Below are positions 8,029 to 16,673 of a stretch of DNA of 64,000 nucleotides, piece by piece. This DNA comes from Planctomycetota bacterium (GTDB taxonomy: Bacteria > Planctomycetota > UBA1135). Both the position numbers and the translations under genes were made by a program. Under the pieces are notes generated by a model. That model was not told where the DNA came from. It did no database searches and worked only from the letters and a program-made list of their open reading frames with translations. Position 1 is the first letter of the stretch. Every line of letters starts with the position of its first letter. The stretch is taken from contig PAHY01000063.1 in NCBI GenBank assembly GCA_002705055.1, positions 106,631 to 170,630 on the forward strand. The letters run 5' to 3'.

Positions 8029-8847
8029 ATGAATCCATTCCCGCTCGGCGTTCTCGCTGCCGCTGCGATGGCTCCGCTGCTGTCGCAAGGGGGGTACACG
8101 GATTCACGCGGCGAGCTTTGGCCAGAGCTCCCGCAGGTCGAGGATTTCGCGAGCGTCGCCGCCTACGACGCGCGTGTTGGCCACGAGGTCTTTCGGACAC
8201 CCGCCGGGCATGCCTTCCAGCTGGATCGCGCCTGGACCCCGGAAGAAGAGCGTCACTTCCGCATGCTCAGCGGATTCGTCGCCCAGGGCAGCCAAGGTGG
8301 CTCCGGCCACGGCCTGCGCGCCACGGTGACCACGCACCATCCGGTCGACGAGGAGTACCGCGCGGTTTTTCCGTCGCGTTATGCCCTGCGGCAGCACGTG
8401 CGAAAGGTCGTCGAACGCGCGGATGATGCCCTCGAGGCTGGCTGGGGCATCAACCTGGTGCCGAGCACCGGGTACGCCTGGGATTCCGAAGACGGAGACG
8501 ACATCGTCGAGCTGCTCGGCGAGGCCTTCCTGGAAGGCGGCGGCCTGGCCCAGCAGGACATGATGATCGCCTTCAGCGCGGATCAGGGATCCGGCGCGGA
8601 GATCGGCATCGCCATCCTCGGCCTGCCGGTCGCCTTGGTGAAGCGCTACGGCACCGTGACGACTGAAGCCACCATCTGCCAGCATGAGATCGGGCACTGC
8701 TACACCCTGGTCCACTGCTGCGACAGTCACTGCGTGATGCAGGCCGTGCTTGATCCGGCGGCATTCGGCAGCTTCCATGCTTATCAGGAGAGCTGCTCGG
8801 GCCAGAATCATGCCGACGTTCTGCAGCAGCAGCAGAACCGTTACTAG
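8029..8847 (+). CDS. Secreted archaemetzincin-like zinc metalloprotease
   Basis: A 272-residue protein with a short signal peptide (MNPFPLGVLAAAAMAPLLSQG). Around residues 223-240 it reads HEIGHCYTLVHC followed by CDSHCVM. This fits the archaemetzincin/metzincin pattern HExxHxxxxxHCx4CxM: three His zinc ligands, catalytic Glu and a Met after a Cys. The usual Gly at position 8 of the motif is Thr, and the final CxxC of the second zinc site is reduced to CSGQNH. It is probably an exported peptidase. The next gene starts with GTG directly after its stop codon, so the two form an operon. Family placement is by motif only; 55-60 bases upstream of the ATG I see no convincing promoter. Confidence 0.65.
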   Translation: MNPFPLGVLAAAAMAPLLSQGGYTDSRGELWPELPQVEDFASVAAYDARVGHEVFRTPAGHAFQLDRAWTPEEERHFRMLSGFVAQGSQGGSGHGLRATVTTHHPVDEEYRAVFPSRYALRQHVRKVVERADDALEAGWGINLVPSTGYAWDSEDGDDIVELLGEAFLEGGGLAQQDMMIAFSADQGSGAEIGIAILGLPVALVKRYGTVTTEATICQHEIGHCYTLVHCCDSHCVMQAVLDPAAFGSFHAYQESCSGQNHADVLQQQQNRY

Positions 8848-9645
8848 GTGGTGCGCCGGATCCTGATCCCTGCCTTGCTGCTGCTCGCGGCAGCCTGCAG
8901 CGGTGAAGCCCCGGCACCTTCCGCGGCGACTGTCGAGGATGCAGGAGAGCTGTGGAAGATCCCCCCTCTACCGCGGCCCGTCTCGCTGCGGATCGATGGC
9001 GAGCAGGTCGATGAGTTCGTGCTGCACGAGTTTCTCCAGGACGAATGGACACAGCACGCGCTTCAGGCCGAGGACCCGGAGGACTTGCCGGCATGGCAGC
9101 AGAGCTTCTATGCCCAACCGGAATCGCTGCTGGCCCCGCTGGTGCGCGACTGGCTGTTGCTGCGCGAGCACCGCGAGCGCTTCCCCGCCGCCATCGACCC
9201 CGGCGCCTTACAGGCCTTCGCCGCGCAGTTTCGCGCGCAGGCCGGCGCCGCGGCGAAGCAACTGGAGGCCCGCATCGGCGCGGAGGCACTGCAGGCGCAT
9301 CTGGAGCGCCAGTTTCGCGTCCAGCAGATGGTCCGCGAGTTCGCGGCCGGGGTGAGCTTCGGCGAGGACGAGATTCGTGCTGCCTGGGAGGAGCGCCTCC
9401 AGCGTCAGGCGGCGGACGGCGAGTTCTCGATCGAGGAGCTGCGCGCCGAGCTGCCACTGGAAGATCCGCAGATCCGCGCGGCCGTCGAATCAGAGCTGCT
9501 CAAGCACGAAGCGGAGACCGCCATCGACGCCTGGCTGGGCGACCTGCTGCCCGTCACCGTGGTGGAGTTCAGCCGACCGGGCGCGAAGCCGCGCGTGCTT
9601 GACGTTCCAGTGCAATCTCGAGCAGCGCGAGATCGGCAGGAGTGA
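8848..9645 (+). CDS. Lipoprotein with SurA-N-like helical domain
   Basis: A 265-residue lipoprotein (MVRRILIPALLLLAAAC, lipobox Cys at 17). Residues about 50-190 form a long helical region ending in REFAAGVSFGEDEIRAAWEER, which resembles the SurA/PpiC N-terminal domain that precedes parvulin prolyl isomerase modules; no parvulin domain is present. A chaperone-like role in the envelope is an inference. It starts with GTG immediately after the metzincin-like gene's TAG. Its last 77 bases overlap the 3' end of mnmG on the other strand. Confidence 0.65.
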   Translation: MVRRILIPALLLLAAACSGEAPAPSAATVEDAGELWKIPPLPRPVSLRIDGEQVDEFVLHEFLQDEWTQHALQAEDPEDLPAWQQSFYAQPESLLAPLVRDWLLLREHRERFPAAIDPGALQAFAAQFRAQAGAAAKQLEARIGAEALQAHLERQFRVQQMVREFAAGVSFGEDEIRAAWEERLQRQAADGEFSIEELRAELPLEDPQIRAAVESELLKHEAETAIDAWLGDLLPVTVVEFSRPGAKPRVLDVPVQSRAARDRQE

Positions 9646-11449
9646 CGCCGGCAAGCCGCCCCGCCACGCCGAGGGTGGCCGGACGCACGCGGTCGAGCGT
9701 CTCGACGGCTTCGCTGCGCAGGCCGCGCACCGAACGGAAGTCGAAGTCCTCGGGCAGCTCGCGCTCTTCGCGCTCGGCCGAGCGCTCCACCCAATCCTGC
9801 TGGCGCCGGGCATAGCCCTCGTATTGCACATCCGCTTCGAGGCTGAGCCACTCGCCGGTGTGCAGCCCGAACTGCTCCAGGTCCGGGGCGACGCGCAGAA
9901 CACTCTGCCAGCCGCCATCCTGGACGCGACGGAGCCGGTCGAGCAGGGTGCGGCGCGGCCCGCCCTGGGCGCGCGCCTCCGGATCGAGCTGCTGCTCCAG
10001 GTGCTGACGCGCCGCATCCATCCGAGCCTGCTTGGCCTCGAAGGTCTGCTTCCGCCGCGGCGTCACCACCCCCAGCTCGATCGCACGCGGGGTGAGGCGG
10101 CGATCCGCGTTGTCGTGGCGCAGCAGCAGCCGGTGTTCCGCGCGCGAAGTGAACATGCGATACGGCTCGTTCGGGTCGCTGACGATCAGATCGTCGACCA
10201 GCACGCCGATGTAGGCTTCGTGGCGCCCGAGCACGAAGGGCTCGCGGCCTGCCAGCTTGAGCGCCGCGTTCAGTCCGGCGACCAGCCCCTGCGCGGCGGC
10301 CTCCTCGTAGCCGCTGGTCCCGCAGATCTGGCCGGCAAGGTAGATGCCCGGGTGCTCGCGCAGCTCGAGCGTCCGCCGCAGCGCGCGCGGAGCAACGTGG
10401 GTGTACTCGACGGCGTAACCGGGCTGCACGATCTCGGCGCGCTCGAGGCCGGCGCAGGTGCGGACGAATTCGATCTGCTGCTCGACCGGCAGGGAAGTGG
10501 ACAGGCCGTTGGCGTACAGCAGCGGCGAGTCGTAGCCCTCGGGTTCGAGGAAGACGTGGTGACTGTCGCGATCCGCAAAGCGCACCACTTTGTCTTCCAG
10601 CGAGGGGCAGTAGCGCGGCCCCACGCCGTCGATGCGCCCGGCGTACATCGGCGCAAGATGAAGGTGATCGCGCACGATCTGATGCGTGCGCGCGTTGGTG
10701 CGCGTGATCCAGCAGGAGATCTGCGGCTGCTCGATGCGCTCGGTCAGGAAGGAGAAGGGCACCGGCTCCGGGTCGCCGGGCTGCTCCTCCATCACGCTGA
10801 AGTCGACCGAATCGGCCGCCAGCCGCGGCGGGGTGCCGGTCTTCAGACGCGCCGTCGGCAGGCCGAGCGCGCGCAGCGCGTCGCCGAGTCGGCCCGCGCC
10901 GGCCTCGCCGTAGCGGCCGCCCGCTACCTTTTCGAGCCCGGTGTGCAGCAAGCCCTCGAGGAAAGTCCCGGTCGTCAGCACCACCGCGTCGCCGTGGATC
11001 ACGCGACCATCGGCGAGGCGCAGCCCGTCGAAGCGCCGCCCCTGCGGGGCGCTGGCATCGTCGCGCCAAAGAAAATCGATGGCCTCGCCCTCGATCGTGT
11101 CCAGCTCGGCCAGTTCCGCCAGGACATCCTGGGCGATCTTCTCGTAGCCGAATCGGTCGCACTGCGCGCGCGGCGACTGGACTGCCTTGCCCTTGCTGGT
11201 ATTCAGCAGACGAAACTGGATGCCGGCCCGGTCGGTCGCCAAGCCCATGACCCCGCCCAGCGCGTCGATCTCGCGCGCGAGTTGGCCCTTGCCGACCCCG
11301 CCGATCGCCGGATTGCAGGACATCCGCCCCACGGCGGCCGCTTCGAGCGTGATCATGGCGGTGCGCGCGCCCGCCCGCGCCGCGGCCGCAGCGGCCTCGA
11401 TGCCAGCGTGGCCGCCGCCGACCACCAACACTTCGTAACGCGCCTCCAT
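9569..11449 (-). CDS. mnmG: tRNA uridine-5-carboxymethylaminomethyl modification enzyme MnmG (GidA)
   Basis: A 626-residue FAD protein. The dinucleotide-binding motif VVGGGHAGIEAA opens the sequence, followed by MSCNPAIGGVGKG and the GidA signature TGTFLEGLLHTG. Near the middle are GPRYCPSLEDKVVRF and YANGLSTSLPVEQQ, and the C-terminal helical domain completes the family length. With MnmE it installs the cmnm5/nm5 group on wobble U34 of tRNAs. A TAGAAT hexamer lies 20 bases upstream, with GGAG seven bases before the ATG, so this gene appears to have a short conventional leader. The hexamer is shared on the opposite strand with the divergent neighbour. Confidence 0.95.
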   Translation of the reverse strand: MEARYEVLVVGGGHAGIEAAAAAARAGARTAMITLEAAAVGRMSCNPAIGGVGKGQLAREIDALGGVMGLATDRAGIQFRLLNTSKGKAVQSPRAQCDRFGYEKIAQDVLAELAELDTIEGEAIDFLWRDDASAPQGRRFDGLRLADGRVIHGDAVVLTTGTFLEGLLHTGLEKVAGGRYGEAGAGRLGDALRALGLPTARLKTGTPPRLAADSVDFSVMEEQPGDPEPVPFSFLTERIEQPQISCWITRTNARTHQIVRDHLHLAPMYAGRIDGVGPRYCPSLEDKVVRFADRDSHHVFLEPEGYDSPLLYANGLSTSLPVEQQIEFVRTCAGLERAEIVQPGYAVEYTHVAPRALRRTLELREHPGIYLAGQICGTSGYEEAAAQGLVAGLNAALKLAGREPFVLGRHEAYIGVLVDDLIVSDPNEPYRMFTSRAEHRLLLRHDNADRRLTPRAIELGVVTPRRKQTFEAKQARMDAARQHLEQQLDPEARAQGGPRRTLLDRLRRVQDGGWQSVLRVAPDLEQFGLHTGEWLSLEADVQYEGYARRQQDWVERSAEREERELPEDFDFRSVRGLRSEAVETLDRVRPATLGVAGRLAGVTPADLALLEIALERQARAASRPVG

Positions 11450-11468
11450 GGGAATGCTCCGAGCCCGT

Positions 11469-11475
11469 TATTCTA
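11469..11475. promoter_or_regulatory. Bidirectional -10 element between mnmG and the HEAT/TPR gene
   Basis: The plus strand reads TATTCT 9 bases before the HEAT/TPR ATG; the minus strand reads TAGAAT 20 bases before the mnmG ATG. It is the same octamer (TTATTCTA) as between the osmC and YbjQ genes, in the opposite direction. Confidence 0.5.
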
Positions 11476-11483
11476 GGTCCTCG

Positions 11484-12797
11484 ATGGCTGAGCTCCCGCC
11501 CCGCCTCCGCAGTTCCCGTTGGGCCCGCACCGCGTGCTGGCTGTGCGCCATTCTGGCCGGCAGCATGCTGCTCCCCGCCACCTTGCAGGCACAGTCCGGC
11601 AAGCTGGACCAACTCACCGAAACCCTGCGCCAGCGCACGGAAGCGCGCCGCGCTGCGGCCGCGCTCGCCTGGAAGGAAAAAGGCGAGGCCTACCTAGCCG
11701 GCCCCAATGAGCAGCGCCGGGATGAACTGGCTGCGCTGGCCCCGGAGATTCAGGAGCCGGTTCTGCAGGCGCTGCGCAAGCAGCTCGCCGCCGAGTCGGT
11801 CGATGCCGCCCGCGTCGATGCGCTGGTCAGTCTGCTCGCCGCCACCGCCAACTCGGCCGGGGCGGATCGCTTGGCCGCGCAGCTCGATCGCCTGCCCCCT
11901 GCAGCGCGCCTGCGTGCGATTGATCTGCTGGGCGCCCAAGGTGGGCTGCGCAGCGTGCGGGCGCTCGAATCCAGCCTGGGTTCGCGTGACGAAGAGCTGC
12001 GCAACGCCTCGCTGCTGGCGCTGCTCCGCATCGGCGGCGGCGAGCAGTGCAAGGCCTGGCTCCAGCGCGTCCCTCCCAAGCAGCTCGAGTCTGATGCCCG
12101 GATCGAGGTCCTCGATCTGCTCACCGCGCGCGCGCTGCCCGACGGTTTTGGCCTGCCCGCGAGCTGGTACGAGCTGCGCGAGCCGCAGGAATACGAGGCG
12201 CTGTTTGCTTATCTGAGCGCGCATCCGGACGAAGAGGTCGAGGACTTCGTGACCGAGTTTGTCTTTGATCGCAATCGCCCGATGAAGCTGCGTCTCGCCG
12301 GTCTGGCCGTCGCCGAGCACGGCGCCCGGGAACTGCGTTGGCGCGATGCCAAGCGCAAGATGGGCGTGCTGCTGCGCGCCAAGGATGGCGACCCGATGGC
12401 GGAAGAGACCGCATGGGCGCTCCATCGGCTCGACGACAAGGCCGGAGCGCGCTTCCTGCTCGACGCGCCCGAAGAGGCGGTCAAGCGCAACAAGAATGAC
12501 TGGCGCGCCCACCTCGACCTGGGCGAGATGCAGGTACGGCTGAGCGAGTTCCGCGATGCGTATCGCAGCTACGAGGACGCCATTCAGCTGGCGGACATCA
12601 GCCGCGGTCGCCTGCAGCCCAGTGATTGGCTCTGGGCCGCCCGCGCGGCGGCCGGCGCACGCAAGGAGAAGGAGGCCGGCGAGTGGCTCGCGCGTACCCG
12701 CATGTCACCGCGCGAGCTGGCCCCCTATCGCGAACTCCCCGAGTTCGCCGAGCTGCTCGACAAGGAGCCCTTCGACCGCCTGTTCGGCAATCCATGA
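11484..12797 (+). CDS. Exported HEAT/TPR repeat protein
   Basis: A 437-residue protein with a signal sequence (WARTACWLCAILAGSMLL region, cleaved after LQAQ near residue 33). The body is HEAT-like (RVDALVSLLAATANSAGA, RAIDLLGAQGGLRSVRALES, ASLLALLRIGGG) and ends in TPR-like helices (KNDWRAHLDLGEMQVRLSEF, DAYRSYEDAIQLAD). No enzyme motif is seen. It is likely a periplasmic scaffold, similar in style to the lipoprotein at 2745-3785 but with no close match by eye. TATTCT lies 9 bases before the ATG. The stop overlaps the start of the next lipoprotein gene as ATGA. Confidence 0.7.
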   Translation: MAELPPRLRSSRWARTACWLCAILAGSMLLPATLQAQSGKLDQLTETLRQRTEARRAAAALAWKEKGEAYLAGPNEQRRDELAALAPEIQEPVLQALRKQLAAESVDAARVDALVSLLAATANSAGADRLAAQLDRLPPAARLRAIDLLGAQGGLRSVRALESSLGSRDEELRNASLLALLRIGGGEQCKAWLQRVPPKQLESDARIEVLDLLTARALPDGFGLPASWYELREPQEYEALFAYLSAHPDEEVEDFVTEFVFDRNRPMKLRLAGLAVAEHGARELRWRDAKRKMGVLLRAKDGDPMAEETAWALHRLDDKAGARFLLDAPEEAVKRNKNDWRAHLDLGEMQVRLSEFRDAYRSYEDAIQLADISRGRLQPSDWLWAARAAAGARKEKEAGEWLARTRMSPRELAPYRELPEFAELLDKEPFDRLFGNP

Positions 12798-13609
12798 TCC
12801 GCGCTGCCGCCCTGGGCGGCCTGACCCTGCTGGTCGGCCTCACCGCGAGCTGCGGAACGCGTGCCCCGAGCACCCCGGAGGCGTGGATCGACTCCTGCTT
12901 TGAAACGCTGGATGGGCGCGGCGCCACCGCGCGCTTCAAGATGTGGCTCACGGTGCAGAGCAGCGAAGCCAGCATGCAGCTTGAGCGGCGCGGCGAAGCC
13001 TCGCTGCGCTCGGCGGCTCTGTTTCGGATTCAGGCGGAATCGGAGCTGGCGCTGCAGCTGCCCGGCCAGGACCTGCAGCGCGGGATGACGCAGGATCTGC
13101 AGGTCGGCGACGGCGAAGTCCGCTGGCTGGAACTTGCCCGCCCCGATGGCCGGCCGCCGCGGGTGCAGGAACTGCCGCTCGATGGAGCGCGCCCCAGCGA
13201 ACAGGCCGGCGAAACCGAGAGCTACCCGGCCCCGGTCGATCTGGATCCGATCGCGCTCTTGCGCCTGTACACCGAGCACTGCTCGTGGACCGAAGAGTTC
13301 GCCAGCGAGCCGCGCTACGTCGTGCTGCTGGGCACCGATACCCCGGCGCTGCGCCAGGAAGTCGCGCGCCTCGGCAGCGCCTTCGAGCCGACGCGGGTGC
13401 GCCTGACTCTGGATCGCGACACCGCGCTGCCGATCGATCTCAGCATCCTCGAGCAGGGCTACGCGAGTGAAGGGAGCGCCCCCACCCCGGGCGAACTGAG
13501 CACGCTCAAGATTCGCTACATGGCCTGGACTATCGGCACGGTGGACGCGCTCCAGTTCAGCTACGCGCCGCCGACTCCGACTCCGAGCGAGGAGTCAGAC
13601 GGCTCCTGA
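12794..13609 (+). CDS. Lipoprotein of unknown function, possibly LolA/LppX-like fold
   Basis: A 271-residue lipoprotein (MIRAAALGGLTLLVGLTASC, lipobox Cys at 20). The body alternates short strands (TARFKMWLTVQSSEASMQLE, SAALFRIQAESELALQLPG, DGEVRWLELARPDGRP) in a way that recalls the half-barrel of LolA/LppX-type carriers, and a later segment RVRLTLDRDTALPIDLSILE fits that reading. This is a fold guess, not a motif match. It is coupled to the HEAT/TPR gene by ATGA overlap, so the pair may act together in the envelope. Its last 53 bases overlap the RND pump gene tail to tail. Confidence 0.6.
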   Translation: MIRAAALGGLTLLVGLTASCGTRAPSTPEAWIDSCFETLDGRGATARFKMWLTVQSSEASMQLERRGEASLRSAALFRIQAESELALQLPGQDLQRGMTQDLQVGDGEVRWLELARPDGRPPRVQELPLDGARPSEQAGETESYPAPVDLDPIALLRLYTEHCSWTEEFASEPRYVVLLGTDTPALRQEVARLGSAFEPTRVRLTLDRDTALPIDLSILEQGYASEGSAPTPGELSTLKIRYMAWTIGTVDALQFSYAPPTPTPSEESDGS

Positions 13610-16600
13610 GCCGGCTGGCCAGCGCCTTCAGATCCTCAAGCACGACGTAGCCGACCGGCACCAGGATCAGCGTCATCAGCGTGGCGGAGACCATGCCGAA
13701 CACGATCGCCATCGCCATGGGCGCCAGGAAGCGCGCCTGACCGCTGGCGAAGAACGCCAGCGGCAGCAGGCCGCCGATCGTGGTCAGCGAAGTGATGATG
13801 ACCGGCCGCATGCGCACCGCGCCGGCGCGCTGCACTGCCTCCAGCAGCGAGTGCCCTTCGCGGCGGTGCTGATTGACGAAGTCGACCAGCACGAGCGCAT
13901 CGTTGACCGCGACGCCGGTGAGCGCCAGGACCCCCAGCATGGTCATGAAGGACAGCGGCTCGCCGATCAGGGCGAAGCCGTAGAACACCCCGAGCGCGCC
14001 AAACGGAACCGACAGCAGCACCACCACCGGCTGCAGATAACTGCGGAACAGGAAGGCCAGCAGGAAGTAGATGATCAGGAAGGACAGCGCCATGGCCTCG
14101 ACCAGCGACTCCATCGATTCGCGGGTCGCTTCCTGATCGCCGCCGTAGGTGATCGAGGTGCCGGGGTAGCGCTCGCTCGCGTCGGCGAAGCGCGCCACGA
14201 CCTGCTGCATGATCTCGCGGGCGTTGGCCTCCTCGCCGACGTCGGCGGTGACGGTCACAGACTGCTCGCGATCACGCCGGGTGACCTGCGCCAGCCCGCT
14301 GGCGTCCTCCAGTTCGGCGACGCGAGCGAGCTCGGTCCAGGCGCCGGCTGGCGTCTTGACCCGCAGGCTGCGCAGCGTCGAGAAGTCGAAGCGCGCCGTC
14401 TCCGGCAGCCGCACCAGCAGATTGGCCGGGTCGCCGTCGAGCCGCAGAATGGTGGCGCGATCGCCGTAGAAGGCGCCCAGCACCTGGCGCGCCAGCATCG
14501 CTTCCGAGAAGCCGAGCATCCGGCCCTCGTCCGTGACCCGGAAGCGAATCTCGCGGGCACCCGGAAGCAGATCGTCGCGCACGTCGCGCACGCCGGCGAA
14601 GCTGGACAGGAAGCCGCGCACCTCTGCGCTCAGGGCCGCGAGGCTGGCTGCGTCGGGGCCCGAGATCCACATCTCGATCGGCTTGCCCTGCGGCCCGGCC
14701 TGCGGCGCGATGAAGTCGACGCGCTGCACCCCCGGCGGGTTGCCGAAGGCCTCGCGCAGATCCGCCTGAATTTGCTCGGTGGTGCGGGTGCGTTCGCCGC
14801 CTTCGGCCAGCTCGACGAAGACCTGCCCGAGGTGGGCACCCACCTTGTAGTTCTGCGCGTCGCTGTAGTTCGCGCCGGCCAGCGAGACGAAGCTCTCCAA
14901 CTCGAAGGCCGGCATCTCGGCGATGCGATCCTCGAAGTGCTCCAGCGTTTCGAAGGTCTGCTCCAGGCTGTTGCTGGTCGGCGTCTCGACGTTGACCATG
15001 AACAGCTTGGCCTCGAACTTCGGCAGCAGCACGAACTTCAGATGGCCGAACTGAAAGAGCACCCCCGCGATCAGCAGCGCGCCGCCGGCTGCGAGCAAGG
15101 CCGGATAACGGTGCCGCAGCGCGGTCGCGAGGCTGGCTTCGTACAAGCGCTGCAGCCCGTCGTACCAGCGGCGCCGCTGCTTGCCTTCCTGCGGCTGCTC
15201 GATCAGATCGGGTTTGATCCACTCGGCGAAGTGGGAAGGCAGCACGACCAGCGCCTCAATCAGCGAGGCCGCCAGGGTCAGGCTCGCGACCCAGGGCACG
15301 GGCCGCATCCACTGCCCCAGTTCGCCGTCGATCAGCAGGATGGCGCCGAAAGCCGCGACCGTCGTTGCGATCGTCGTGACCACCGGCCACGCCACCTCGC
15401 GCGCGCCGACGAGCGCGGCGTCGATCGGCTTCATCCCGCGCTCGACGTAGCGGAAACAGTTCTCCACCACCACGATCGCGTCGTCCACCACCAGCCCGAG
15501 CACCAGGATGAAGGCGAACATCGACAGCATGTTCATGGTGATCCCCAGCCACGACATGGCGATCACCCCACCCATCACCGCGACCGGGATGCCGACCGCC
15601 GTCATCAGCGCGGTGCGCGCGTCGAGGAAGACCCAGAGCACCAGCAGCACCAGCGCGAGGCCGAACAGACCGGACTGCAGCAGCGTGCGCAGGCGGTTCT
15701 TCACGTAGATCGAGAAGTCGCTGGAGAGGCCGATCGAAATCCCCTGCGGCAGCTCGGGCCGCGCCTCGTCGACGATCGCGCGGACTCCATTCACGATGTC
15801 GATCACATCGCCCTGCGGATCCTTGGCGATCTGCAGCGCGACCGTTTCATAGCCGTTGTAGCGACTGACGGTCAGCGCGCGCTCGAAGCCCTGGCGCACC
15901 GTCGCGAGATCGCCCAGGCGCACCAGGCCGCCCTCCGGCGTGCCGCGCACGACCCGCTGCGCCAGCCGACTGGGGTCGGTCTCCTCGCCCAGCACGCGCA
16001 GCACGGTCTCGCCGGCCTCGGTCTCAAGGCTGCCCCCTGGCAGGTCCAGCACCTGAACGCCCAGCGCCTGGGCGACCTCCTGCAGCGAGACGCCGTAGCG
16101 CTCGAGCGCCCCGGGCCGGATCTCGACCCGCAGCTCGGGATCGCGCAGGCCGAGCAGGGTCACGGAGGAGACGTTGCTGATCCCCTTGACGCGATCGCGC
16201 AGCTCCTCGGCGATGGCGCGGGTGTCGGCCTCGGCCAGGTTGCCGAAGAGGCTGACCGTGATCACCGGGAACTGCACCTTCTGCTCGAAGACGCGCGGGT
16301 CTTCCGCGTCCTCCGGCCAGTCCTCGATCTGCTCCACTTCCTGGCGCAGCTCGTCGAGGTAGGGCTGCACTTCGGTGCCCGGGTGCAGACGGACAAAGAC
16401 GCGCGCCGCCTCCTGCGTCGAGATCGAGCTGATCTCGGCAGTCCCTTGCACCCCGTCCGCGGCCTCTTCCAGCGGAATCACGCACAGCCGCGCGATCTCG
16501 TCCGGCGAAGCGTTCTTGTAGACGACGGTGATCTCGACGGTGTCCTTGGCGAACTCCGGAAAGACCTCGCGCGGCAGCTTGCCGAGCTGAATCCAGCCCA

Positions 16601-16673
16601 CGACCAGCAGCGCGAGGAAGATCAGATTGACCCCCACCGGGTTGCCGACCGAGAAGCGCAGGAGAGCGTTCAT
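13557..16673 (-). CDS. RND-family efflux transporter permease (AcrB/HAE1 type)
   Basis: A 1038-residue inner-membrane transporter with the full RND layout: TM1 near the start (LRFSVGNPVGVNLIFLALLV), a large periplasmic loop, TM helices 2-6 with LVLGLVVDDAIVVVENCFRY holding the proton-relay Asp pair in TM4, a second periplasmic loop, and TM8-12 with FMTMLGVLALTGVAVNDALV. It should export hydrophobic compounds by proton antiport, together with the adaptor encoded just upstream; no TolC-type outer membrane factor is in the window. The start overlaps the adaptor stop as ATGA. Confidence 0.93.
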   Translation of the reverse strand: MNALLRFSVGNPVGVNLIFLALLVVGWIQLGKLPREVFPEFAKDTVEITVVYKNASPDEIARLCVIPLEEAADGVQGTAEISSISTQEAARVFVRLHPGTEVQPYLDELRQEVEQIEDWPEDAEDPRVFEQKVQFPVITVSLFGNLAEADTRAIAEELRDRVKGISNVSSVTLLGLRDPELRVEIRPGALERYGVSLQEVAQALGVQVLDLPGGSLETEAGETVLRVLGEETDPSRLAQRVVRGTPEGGLVRLGDLATVRQGFERALTVSRYNGYETVALQIAKDPQGDVIDIVNGVRAIVDEARPELPQGISIGLSSDFSIYVKNRLRTLLQSGLFGLALVLLVLWVFLDARTALMTAVGIPVAVMGGVIAMSWLGITMNMLSMFAFILVLGLVVDDAIVVVENCFRYVERGMKPIDAALVGAREVAWPVVTTIATTVAAFGAILLIDGELGQWMRPVPWVASLTLAASLIEALVVLPSHFAEWIKPDLIEQPQEGKQRRRWYDGLQRLYEASLATALRHRYPALLAAGGALLIAGVLFQFGHLKFVLLPKFEAKLFMVNVETPTSNSLEQTFETLEHFEDRIAEMPAFELESFVSLAGANYSDAQNYKVGAHLGQVFVELAEGGERTRTTEQIQADLREAFGNPPGVQRVDFIAPQAGPQGKPIEMWISGPDAASLAALSAEVRGFLSSFAGVRDVRDDLLPGAREIRFRVTDEGRMLGFSEAMLARQVLGAFYGDRATILRLDGDPANLLVRLPETARFDFSTLRSLRVKTPAGAWTELARVAELEDASGLAQVTRRDREQSVTVTADVGEEANAREIMQQVVARFADASERYPGTSITYGGDQEATRESMESLVEAMALSFLIIYFLLAFLFRSYLQPVVVLLSVPFGALGVFYGFALIGEPLSFMTMLGVLALTGVAVNDALVLVDFVNQHRREGHSLLEAVQRAGAVRMRPVIITSLTTIGGLLPLAFFASGQARFLAPMAMAIVFGMVSATLMTLILVPVGYVVLEDLKALASRLRSRLTPRSESESAARS

